Positions 1 to 5,107 of a DNA stretch of 5,107 nt are shown here, piece by piece (position 1 is the stretch's first letter; each line of letters starts with the position of its first letter). The notes under the pieces are model-generated. The model was given only the letters and a program-made list of their open reading frames with translations. It had not been told where the DNA came from and made no database searches. A program made the translations under genes and the position numbers. This DNA is from JBOGWY01 sp050694015 (GTDB lineage: Bacteria > Actinomycetota > CADDZG01 > WHSQ01). The stretch lies in assembly GCA_050694015.1 (NCBI GenBank), contig JBOGWY010000385.1:1-5107 (forward strand). Reading direction: 5' to 3'.

Positions 1-278
1 ACCTGATCCACTCCTACGGCTGGAGCGTCATCCTCCAGAACGACGAGGTCATCTGGTTCCGGCCCGGCGGGCGAAGATACGAACCGGGCCCGGCACTGCC
101 GCCGGAACCCGAGGCACCCGAGCCCGACCCACCGAAACAGAAACCGATGCTCGATCTTCCGGAGACGGCCCCGCTGCCCGCGTTGTTCCACTTGCTCGAG
201 ACCGACAACAACATCGTTCGTGACACCGCAACGCGCTGGCTGCTGAAGCTCGGCCTCCGCGAAAGCGGCCTCGTCTAG
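1..278 (+). CDS. C-terminal fragment of probable HNH endonuclease (DUF222/13E12-type)
   Basis: The frame starting at base 3 is open from the left edge to a TAG at 276-278 and gives 91 residues with no start codon, so this is the 3' end of a gene that begins outside the window. It opens with LIHSYGWSVILQNDEVIWFR, followed by a PGGRRYEPGP segment. In many actinobacterial HNH endonucleases the second His of the catalytic motif is followed by a similar stretch (L-[IV]-H-x-x-G-W, then WxRPDGxxYxPGP), so the fragment would start just after the nuclease core. Next comes a Pro/Glu/Asp-rich linker at about residues 30-48 of the fragment, then a mostly helical, Leu-rich tail. The catalytic residues are not visible, so function rests on this short resemblance. 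The gene is convergent with the minus-strand genes, and its stop overlaps that of the neighbouring reading frame. Confidence 0.62.
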   Translation, partial: LIHSYGWSVILQNDEVIWFRPGGRRYEPGPALPPEPEAPEPDPPKQKPMLDLPETAPLPALFHLLETDNNIVRDTATRWLLKLGLRESGLV

Positions 279-634
279 ACCTGCTGGGGTGTGCTGCTAA
301 TCACGTTCTCGAGAACGCCGATCCCATCCAGATAGATCGCCGTTCCCGTTGCATATACGGATGGGTTGTGCGTCCCCGTCCAGCGGATCGTCACCGTGTG
401 TGGTCCGCCGTCCACGGCCCGTTGCCAGTTGTACGTCGCGTGGCGGACGGAAGTTGAGAAGGTGTCCATCGTTCCTTGCGACAAGCCGTCGAGAAGGATC
501 TCGGCGATGCCGGTCGTGGTGTCTCGGTGGACCATGATCGCGTAGCGCCTTCCGGTGAACGAGAACGAAGCTTCCTCGCCGGGGCCGTCAAGAACCGTCA
601 GGGAGCCTTGGTAGGGCCGGCACAACCCGTTGCT
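275..634 (-). pseudogene. Orphan C-terminal beta-sandwich module, probable remnant of a larger gene
   Basis: An open frame of about 120 codons runs from just after an in-frame TGA (637-635) to a TAG at 277-275. By my manual alignment it matches the C-terminal module of the sulfatase upstream at roughly 47 of 100 positions. Shared landmarks are the FSFTGRR block, GIAE-x-x-LDG, the TxRWTGT strand and the closing LDGIG. It lacks the first 20 or so residues of the module (the DDRSAPVVY region of the sulfatase copy). It has no ATG or GTG start before the homology begins. The only candidate is TTG at 625, where I see no Shine-Dalgarno at proper spacing and no signal peptide, although every relative is part of an exported protein. 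It is in the same frame as the sulfatase but separated from it by several stops (TAG, TAA and two TGA). I read it as the tail of a duplicated or partly deleted gene. The alternative is a small genuine 116-residue protein starting at TTG 625. The well-kept frame argues against old decay. Confidence 0.55.
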
Positions 635-652
635 TCAAAGTGCTCCCCCCTC
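588..652 (-). other. Shine-Dalgarno-like run with TTG-started mini-ORF
   Basis: On the minus strand a GGGGGGAG run (643-650) lies four bases before a TTG at 638-636. That TTG opens a 16-codon frame (MKQRVVPALPRLPDGS) ending at TGA 590-588. This looks like a normal actinobacterial ribosome binding site followed by a basic N-terminus, but the frame is +1 relative to the module homology that follows and soon stops. It could be the 5' end of a gene whose middle was deleted, a frameshifted start for the orphan module, or chance in G-rich DNA. Confidence 0.25.
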
Positions 653-689
653 AGTCCGGATAGCAGCTCAAATGGTCGTAGACATCCCG

Positions 690-714
690 ACGCCGGTCAT
701 CGTGACCGCGGCGT
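690..714 (-). terminator. Possible terminator hairpin downstream of the sulfatase
   Basis: About 40 bases past the sulfatase stop, the minus strand can fold into a hairpin. ACGC pairs with GCGT as the outer stem, a two-base CG bulge follows on the 5' side, and CGGTCA pairs with TGACCG around a CGA loop. That is ten base pairs in all. No T-run follows, so a classic intrinsic terminator is not shown, though hairpins lacking a U-tract are reported as terminators in actinobacteria. It is the only good stem I found between the sulfatase stop and the orphan module. Confidence 0.3.
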
Positions 715-754
715 ACGGCGTTTACGCGTCCCTGCCTGGGGCCGAGTGGGGCCG

Positions 755-3700
755 CTACGCCCGTTGCACCGTGGCCGCCAGGGCGGCTCCCTGGGTGATC
801 GCCCCGATCCCGTCGAGGTGCAACGCGGTGCCGGTGGAGGCAGCGTTGCGAGTGCCCGTCCAGCGCAGCGTGATCGTGTGCGCGCCCTCTGGAACCGGTT
901 GCTGCCACACGTAGCTGCGGTCTCGCTGGTTCGCGGCGTAGAAGTCGATGTTCCGCACGAAGTCCCCGTCGAGACGGAGTTCGGCGATGCCCGATGCCGG
1001 AGTCTGACGGGCCATGATGCCGAAGCGTCGCCCGGTGAACGAGAACGTCGCTTCGTGGCCCGCGGTGGTGAGCTGCGTCAACGTCGACTCGAACGCTCCG
1101 GCTGCGCTCTGTTGCGTGACGCCGGCGGTGTAGACGACCGGCGCGCTGCGGTCGTCGTAGGGCACTGCGCGGCAACGCTCGCCGCTCGACCCGACGTTGC
1201 CGGCCGCGTCGTAGGCCAGGACCTCGAAGCAATAGGTGGCACCGACGTCACCATCGAAGATGAAGTTGGTCGCGGTGGGGGAGGACAGGGCCATCTGTTC
1301 CTGGATGCCTTCGGTACCCGTTCGGCGGAAGAGCTCGTAGCGCACGATGCCGGCGTCGTCGGAACCGCTCCACGCGGCCCCCGTCCTGGTTTGCGGAACG
1401 AGCGCGTCGGCGTTCCCGTTGATCGTGACCTCCGGCGGGGTCGAATCGCCCGTGGTGACGACCCAGGTCCGCTGCGCCGCGTCGGAGGTGTTGCCGGCGG
1501 CATCGATCGCCACCACCTCGAACGTGTGACTGCCGCCGGTCAGACCGGAGTACTCGCGCGGGGACGTGCAGGGCGCGAACGCCGCGGCATCGAGACGGCA
1601 CTCGAACGTGGCACCCGCGTCGTCGCTGCCGAAGTCCAAACGAACGCTGGAATCGTTCGCCGCGAGGCTCGTGAAGGTGAGTGACGGGGCCGCGGGGGCC
1701 GTGACGTCGACGGTCCACGTGAACGTCGCGGGATCGGACACGCGGCCGGTGCCGTCCACCGCGACGACCGAGAACGTCCTCTGGCCCTCGGCGAGATCGG
1801 TAAAGGTCGCCGGCGAGCTGCAATCGGCGAGCGACCCCGCATCGAGCGCGCAGCGGAACGTCGTACCGGGGGCATCGTGGCGGAACTCGAACGTGGCCGA
1901 TCCTCGCGACGGGTCGGTGGGGAAAACCGTGATCACCGGCGGGGCGACCGGCGTGAGGTCCTCCACGGTCCACGCGTGTAACGCGGAGGGACCGGTATTG
2001 CCGACCGCGTCGATCGCTCTGACCTCGAAGACGTGGTCGCTGAGACTCAGCGCGGTGTAGTTCTTGGGTGACACGCACCCTGCGAACTCGGAGCCGTCGA
2101 GCGCACATTCGAAGGAAGCGTCGGGCTCGCTCGTGAACGAGAAGCCGACGCTCGCGTCGCTGGTGGGTCCGGGCGTGCTGGTGAAGGTCGGCGCGTCGGG
2201 TGGCGTCGTGTCCACGTCCCATCCATGTGTAGCCGGTAGCGACGCGTTACCGGCGGCATCGGTCGCAACGACGCTGAAGGTGTGCGGACCACCTGCGACC
2301 GTGTGTGAGACGGGTGACTCACACGGCGTGAACGCGGCGTCGTCGAGCGAACATGTGAACGTGACCCCGGGCTCGTCGTGGCCGAAGTCGAAGGTGACGT
2401 CGACGCCGGAGACGTCACCGGGTGTGTCGATGAAGGTGGGCGGCACCGGCGCGGTCGTGTCGACCACCTGCCACGAGGCGGTGGTCGGATCGGACCTGCC
2501 GCCCGCGCTCACCGCGACCACCGCGAAGTCGTGCGGACCCTCGGAGAGGCCGGTATAGGTCGTCGGCGACGTGCAGTCGGCAAAGACCGCGGCGTCGAGC
2601 GAGCACTCGAAGCGGACGTTGTTGGCGTGCTCGAACGCGAAGGTCGTCTCCGTGCTGCTCACGGTGCCGGGCCGTTCCGTGATCGTCGGGGGATCGGGCA
2701 CGCCGACCTCGACCGACCACGCGTAGGTCGCGGGGGCCGACGTGTTGCCGGCGGCATCGGCGGCGGTGACCGAGAGCGAATGGTCTCCTCCTTCGAGCCC
2801 GGTGAAGGTGAACGGAGATGTGCACGTTGTCGCCGCGGCGCCGTCGAGCGAGCAGCTCAACGTCGCACCGGCCTCGGCGGTGAACTCGAACGCGCCGTCG
2901 GTCGGGCCCGGGTTCGGAGGGGTCACGGTGAAGGTGGGGGCCGGGGGCGGCGTCGTGTCACGTGCGGCCCAGAACCCGCGGCGGACCGGCACCGACGAGT
3001 TGTTGTCGCCGTCCGTACCGGCGATCCGCACGATGTGGAACATCAGCGACACCCCCTCGTACGTGACCGACCCACTCGTGCCGGAACCGCACGGTTCCAG
3101 GTCTTCGGAATCGATCGAGCAGAAGAACTCCGCAGGCTCGTCCGAGGTCCACGTGTAGGTCGCCGAGTTGCTCGGGATCGTTCCGTTCGGTCCCGACGTG
3201 ACGGTGATCTCCGGCGCCGTGAACATCGAGTCGACCCGGCCCGCGAGATGGTTCTCGATCTCGGTGTGGACGCCGTCGCCCGACAGGTTGGTCAGTTCCC
3301 ACGGATCGGTCGTGAGGTCGTAGAGCTCGAAGTCGGTCGCGACGCGGAGGTACTTGACGTACTTGTAGATGTGTCCGTCGGCGGCCCTATGGAGGATCCC
3401 GAGCGGCTGGTTCAGTCCCCACGTGCCTTGGTCCTCGAGCAGGAACTCGTTCCTCCATCCACTCGAGTCCCCGTTTAGGAGCGGGACGAGGCTGCTCCCG
3501 TCCGGGACCAGCGTCGGGGTCGCGCCGGCCAGCTCGGCGATCGTCGGCGCGAGGTCGATGTTGGTTACGAAGTTCGTCTCGTCGACTGTGTCCGCTTGTG
3601 CGCCCGGGCATACGCCCGTGGGGCATGAGATGACGAAGGGCACGAGGTGACATTCCTCGTACGCACAGCCCTTGTTGTCGTAGCGGTGCTCCCCGCGCGC

Positions 3701-4720
3701 GAAGCCGTTGTCCGACATGAAGATGAAGACCGTGTTATCGAGACGCCCATCGGCCTCGAGCTCCCGGTAGAGGTATCCGATCGTGTCGTCTACCGCGAGG
3801 TTCACCGACAGCATGTTGCGGTGCTCGCGCTGCCACATCGCGAGCGTTCCCGATGCGAGCGGCTCCGTCGACATCCACGACGGCGGATTCGGAGAGGGGG
3901 CCGCGTTGAAGCTCGGGTACATGTCGATTGGCAGGTCGTTGTAGTAGTTGTTGTGCCGTCTTGCCGTGTTCGCGGGCAGGTGCGGGGACGTGGCAGAGAA
4001 CAAGAGGAAGAACGGGTTCGTGGTGTCGGCGCGCATGAACTGCAGCGCCTGGTGACACCAGAGGTCGGTCGAGTAGAAGTTGCCGGCGGCACACGGCTCA
4101 TGGCTGGTGGACGGGCTCGTGTACGTGTTGAGGACGGGTGCGCCACCGTCGGTCTTCTCGATCAGTGTGAAGTTGTGGTAGCCGACGTTGCTGTTCCCGT
4201 CCCACAGTGCCCGCCACGTGTCCCAGCCCGGCGGCACGTGCAACGGTGGCGTACCGAGCCCGCCGTACCCGTTCATGTACTTACCGAAGTTGGCGGTGCG
4301 ATACCCGGCGGCATCGAGCCATGTGGCGAGCGTCGACGACTCGTCGAAGAGACGATAGCCGCCGTTGTCGACGACCCGGGTGTGGCGTGCGTACTGACCG
4401 GTGAGGATGCTCGCGCGCGATGGGCAACAGACCGACGTCGTTACGTATCCCCGTTTGAAGGTCGTGCCGTTGCGCATCAGCAGTTGCTGGAGTTGGGGCA
4501 TGCAGGAATCGGTCCCCGCGTGGAGATCGTCCTTGTCGAAACCGCCGGTGCACCGTCCGACGGTGTCCCAGCGCTGGTCGTCGGTAAGGACGAAGACGAA
4601 GTTCGGCGGGCTCTGGGTCTGGGCTCGCGCGTCGGAAGCCCGGAAGGTTCCCCCCGGGACCGCGACCAGCGTGCTCATCAACAGCACGAGCACGAACGTC
4701 GCCCGCCCGCGCTTGACCAT
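755..4720 (-). CDS. Secreted modular sulfatase with Ig-like repeats and C-terminal beta-sandwich
   Basis: This 1321-residue protein is predicted to hydrolyse sulfate esters outside the cell. Residues 1-33 are a Sec signal peptide: KRGR, a hydrophobic core, then an ARA cleavage site. The sulfatase domain spans about 39-480. D47 and D48 (TDDQ) are metal ligands. C98 in CCPSRASILTGQ is the cysteine converted to formylglycine. K147 (FGKYMNGYG), H247 (SPHLP) and D337/N338 (SDNG) complete the active site. The FGKYMNGYG and HVPPGW blocks resemble N-acetylglucosamine-6-sulfatases (SulfAtlas S1_11-like, from memory); the true substrate is unknown. Seven Ig-like repeats (about 502-1092) each carry a Cys pair, followed by an FN3-like domain (1093-1187) and a C-terminal module (1188-1306). 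No membrane or sortase anchor is visible. Typical sulfatases have about 450-550 residues, so the length here comes from the accessory domains. I chose ATG 4720 because a GGGGG run lies five bases upstream and the signal peptide then starts normally; ATG 4789, ATG 4732 and GTG 4723 are alternatives. The frame is intact. Confidence 0.93.
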   Translation of the reverse strand: MVKRGRATFVLVLLMSTLVAVPGGTFRASDARAQTQSPPNFVFVLTDDQRWDTVGRCTGGFDKDDLHAGTDSCMPQLQQLLMRNGTTFKRGYVTTSVCCPSRASILTGQYARHTRVVDNGGYRLFDESSTLATWLDAAGYRTANFGKYMNGYGGLGTPPLHVPPGWDTWRALWDGNSNVGYHNFTLIEKTDGGAPVLNTYTSPSTSHEPCAAGNFYSTDLWCHQALQFMRADTTNPFFLLFSATSPHLPANTARRHNNYYNDLPIDMYPSFNAAPSPNPPSWMSTEPLASGTLAMWQREHRNMLSVNLAVDDTIGYLYRELEADGRLDNTVFIFMSDNGFARGEHRYDNKGCAYEECHLVPFVISCPTGVCPGAQADTVDETNFVTNIDLAPTIAELAGATPTLVPDGSSLVPLLNGDSSGWRNEFLLEDQGTWGLNQPLGILHRAADGHIYKYVKYLRVATDFELYDLTTDPWELTNLSGDGVHTEIENHLAGRVDSMFTAPEITVTSGPNGTIPSNSATYTWTSDEPAEFFCSIDSEDLEPCGSGTSGSVTYEGVSLMFHIVRIAGTDGDNNSSVPVRRGFWAARDTTPPPAPTFTVTPPNPGPTDGAFEFTAEAGATLSCSLDGAAATTCTSPFTFTGLEGGDHSLSVTAADAAGNTSAPATYAWSVEVGVPDPPTITERPGTVSSTETTFAFEHANNVRFECSLDAAVFADCTSPTTYTGLSEGPHDFAVVAVSAGGRSDPTTASWQVVDTTAPVPPTFIDTPGDVSGVDVTFDFGHDEPGVTFTCSLDDAAFTPCESPVSHTVAGGPHTFSVVATDAAGNASLPATHGWDVDTTPPDAPTFTSTPGPTSDASVGFSFTSEPDASFECALDGSEFAGCVSPKNYTALSLSDHVFEVRAIDAVGNTGPSALHAWTVEDLTPVAPPVITVFPTDPSRGSATFEFRHDAPGTTFRCALDAGSLADCSSPATFTDLAEGQRTFSVVAVDGTGRVSDPATFTWTVDVTAPAAPSLTFTSLAANDSSVRLDFGSDDAGATFECRLDAAAFAPCTSPREYSGLTGGSHTFEVVAIDAAGNTSDAAQRTWVVTTGDSTPPEVTINGNADALVPQTRTGAAWSGSDDAGIVRYELFRRTGTEGIQEQMALSSPTATNFIFDGDVGATYCFEVLAYDAAGNVGSSGERCRAVPYDDRSAPVVYTAGVTQQSAAGAFESTLTQLTTAGHEATFSFTGRRFGIMARQTPASGIAELRLDGDFVRNIDFYAANQRDRSYVWQQPVPEGAHTITLRWTGTRNAASTGTALHLDGIGAITQGAALAATVQRA
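803..1159 (-). other. C-terminal carbohydrate-binding-like beta-sandwich module
   Basis: This covers about residues 1188-1306. It begins with YDDRSAPVVY and has the ATFSFTGRRFGIMA strand, GIAELRLDG, YVWQQP, HTITLRWTGT and a closing ALHLDGIG. This matches a jelly-roll module that often ends secreted actinobacterial proteins (pattern Y-x-D-x-S, Y-x-G-x-W, FTG, V-D-G, HT-x-x-I, D-x-F). A role in binding glycans or the cell surface is inferred and has not been shown for this family to my knowledge. A partial second copy lies downstream at 275-634. Confidence 0.7.
1160..1444 (-). other. Fibronectin-III/Ig-like domain of the sulfatase
   Basis: This covers about residues 1093-1187. It starts with STPPEVTI and continues through GSDDAGIVRYELFRR and CFEVLAYDAAGNVG, a beta-sandwich pattern close to fibronectin III domains (Y-x-L/V ... 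Y-x-F-x-V-x-A-x-D-x-A-G-N). It differs from the preceding repeats by lacking the ten-residue Cys pair; its cysteines are at 1164 and 1183. In related proteins this kind of domain commonly sits just before the C-terminal module, as it does here. Confidence 0.7.
1445..3217 (-). repeat. Seven tandem Ig-like repeats of about 84 residues
   Basis: The repeats occupy about residues 502-1092. Each has a cysteine pair exactly ten residues apart: 534/544, 623/633, 706/716, 790/800, 872/882, 957/967 and 1041/1051. The distance between successive first cysteines is 89, 83, 84, 82, 85 and 84 residues. The shared pattern is F-x-C-x-L-D, C-x-S-P, Y-x-G-L, G-x-H-x-F-x-V and D-A-x-G-N, then a Trp-Val strand and a T-x-P-x-A-P linker. 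Repeat 1 is the most divergent, lacking the C-x-S-P and DAAGN motifs. Repeat 3 replaces DAAGN with a shorter variant. Such repeats are common in exported actinobacterial proteins and probably form a rigid stalk. They are clearly diverged in sequence, so this is not a recent DNA-level expansion. Confidence 0.9.
3281..4606 (-). other. Sulfatase catalytic domain, S1 family, glucosamine-6-sulfatase type
   Basis: This covers about residues 39-480. The fold starts at NFVFVLTDDQRWD and carries the C-x-P-S-R formylglycine signature at 98-102 with Cys in the x position. The second block (GYRTANFGKYMNGYG) and SDNG at 336-339 follow in the usual order. The C-terminal subdomain ends around FELYDLTTDPWELTNL (464-479), the typical close of sulfatase domains. 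The domain also holds eight further cysteines (57, 73, 210, 222, 352, 357, 366, 371), suggesting several disulfides in the mature secreted enzyme. Formylglycine installation is done by a separate enzyme not present here. Confidence 0.92.
4622..4720 (-). other. Sec signal peptide of the sulfatase
   Basis: Residues 1-33 have a short basic n-region (K3, R4, R6), a hydrophobic stretch from about residue 7 to 22 (FVLVLLMSTLVAV), and a polar c-region ending in ARA at 31-33, a good signal peptidase I site before QTQSPP. There is no lipobox cysteine and no twin-arginine motif, so Sec export as a soluble or wall-associated protein is the simplest reading. Confidence 0.85.
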
Positions 4721-4856
4721 CACTGCCCCCATGTCGAAGTGTTTCTGACCGAATCGTCCGTTGCCGAGCGCTTCCGGCGCATGCCGCATCCGCCGTACCG
4801 CGACGCCGCATCGCCGGGGGCGGGACTACGTAGCCGGGTGCCGGGGGCGTGGAAAG
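4721..4856. promoter_or_regulatory. Divergent intergenic region with palindrome and direct repeat
   Basis: This 136-bp stretch separates the sulfatase start from the rightward gene and should hold both promoters. I see no convincing -35/-10 pair on either strand. Visible structure is a perfect 8-bp palindrome CTACGTAG (4826-4833) flanked by two copies of GCCGGGGGCG (4813-4822 and 4840-4849), whose starts are 27 bp apart. That layout could be an operator or chance in G-rich DNA. Confidence 0.4.
4726..4730 (-). promoter_or_regulatory. Ribosome binding site deciding the sulfatase start
   Basis: A GGGGG run on the minus strand ends five bases before ATG 4720-4718. This spacing, with the basic signal-peptide n-region that follows directly, favours 4720 over the upstream in-frame ATGs at 4732 and 4789. 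The run overlaps the 4732 ATG, which would then be too close to use it. Confidence 0.55.
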
Positions 4857-5107
4857 ATGCCCGATATGTCCGTGGACATGACGATCGTGCGACTCGGGAC
4901 GTTCTCCGGGATCGCGCTCTCGATCCGGGAGGCACTGCGACGGCGTATCGACGTCGCCGACGTCGACGTGCAGACGCTCGCCCGAGGCCCGGCGCTCCTC
5001 GCGTACCGGCTGGCGGCCCACCTCGAGGGGCGGCGAGAGGACGCTCCGTGGGCGAAGACGGCGGCGTGGTCGCGCGCGACCCAGCGGGCCCTCGAACGGA
5101 ACGGGAT
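4857..5107 (+). CDS. N-terminal part of an unidentified protein, possibly a glycosyltransferase
   Basis: An open frame runs from ATG 4857 to the right edge (83 codons plus two bases) with no stop. It is divergent from the sulfatase. The start is uncertain. ATG 4857 is the furthest upstream start candidate nearby, but ATG 4866 has a GGAAAG run nine bases before it, and ATG 4878 (MTIVRLGTFSG) is also possible. The N-terminus reads as a beta strand with a Gly-rich turn (VRLGTFSGIALSIREALRRR), a second strand (IDVADVDVQ), then helices with a PWAKTAAWSRATQRAL stretch. A first strand followed by a G-x-x-x-G turn and a strand ending in Asp fits the start of a GT-B glycosyltransferase, and some actinobacterial family-4-like enzymes have a similar feel. 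No catalytic motif falls within the visible part, so the product is tentative, though the coding call itself is fairly safe. Confidence 0.65.
   Translation, partial: MPDMSVDMTIVRLGTFSGIALSIREALRRRIDVADVDVQTLARGPALLAYRLAAHLEGRREDAPWAKTAAWSRATQRALERNG

Noticed and set aside
625..757. Stop-codon readthrough or one frameshift joining the sulfatase to the orphan module
   Set aside because: Four in-frame stops (TAG, TAA, TGA, TGA) separate them, and no single frameshift restores the missing N-terminal part of the module.
630..914. A plus-strand frame of 94 codons partly in the gap between the sulfatase and the orphan module
   Set aside because: Part looks protein-like, but most overlaps the sulfatase 3' end antisense, and I see no ribosome binding site or known motif.
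651..1232. A 193-codon minus-strand frame overlapping the sulfatase 3' end in another phase
   Set aside because: It is an Arg/His-rich shadow of the C-terminal module coding region. Considered as a frameshift route into the orphan module, but it stops at 651 before the homology begins.
476..1684. A 402-codon open frame on the plus strand opposite the sulfatase 3' end
   Set aside because: It is very rich in Arg, Gly and Val with no recognisable domain, and lies antisense to a well-supported gene. High-GC DNA produces such long shadow frames.
1445..3217. DNA-level tandem repeat or CRISPR-like array
   Set aside because: The periodicity of about 252 bp is a protein domain repeat with diverged nucleotide sequence; there are no short identical repeats with spacers.
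2378..3478. A 366-codon plus-strand open frame opposite the Ig-like repeats
   Set aside because: Its low-complexity Arg/Gly/Val composition mirrors the repeats on the other strand; there is no domain, and the antisense coding is explained by codon bias.
4721..4789. Extended sulfatase start at ATG 4789, adding 23 residues
   Set aside because: The extra residues would precede a complete signal peptide with a charged, non-hydrophobic leader, and the GGGGG run fits ATG 4720 better.
4281..5021. A 246-codon minus-strand frame crossing the sulfatase 5' end and the rightward gene
   Set aside because: It is Arg/Pro/Gly-rich, spans two better-supported genes and the intergenic region, and has no motif.

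Overview
This is a high-GC window (roughly two thirds G+C by eye, not computed). It most resembles an actinobacterial chromosome, possibly Acidimicrobiia or Thermoleophilia. That placement is an inference from base composition, from the C-terminus of a probable HNH endonuclease of the type common in actinobacteria, and from the Cys-pair Ig-like repeats of the large secreted protein. I see no mobile element, CRISPR array, tRNA or rRNA.

Layout, left to right. Positions 1-278 (+) hold the last 91 codons of a gene that begins outside the window, probably an HNH endonuclease. Its TAG stop overlaps, in a shared CTAG, the stop of a minus-strand reading frame at 275-634. That frame encodes an isolated C-terminal beta-sandwich module with no proper start; it is a paralogue of the module that ends the next gene. 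A gap of about 120 bp follows, containing a hairpin and a Shine-Dalgarno-like run. The dominant gene fills 755-4720 (-): a 1321-residue secreted sulfatase with a Sec signal peptide, a catalytic domain of the N-acetylglucosamine-6-sulfatase type, seven Ig-like repeats of about 84 residues each carrying a Cys pair 10 residues apart, a fibronectin-III-like domain and the C-terminal module. A divergent intergenic region of 136 bp carries a palindrome and a direct repeat. From 4857 (+) a second gene runs off the right edge; it may be a glycosyltransferase, but only 83 codons are visible.

The sulfatase is predicted to be exported and to remove sulfate esters from a glycan or glycoconjugate, with the repeats acting as a disulfide-stabilised stalk and the terminal module perhaps binding substrate or surface. 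The formylglycine-generating enzyme it needs is not in the window. Nothing shows that the flanking genes act with it: one is convergent and the other divergent. I found no evidence of a new multi-gene system. The most unusual points are the modular form of the sulfatase and the orphan duplicate of its C-terminal module lying in the same frame downstream.
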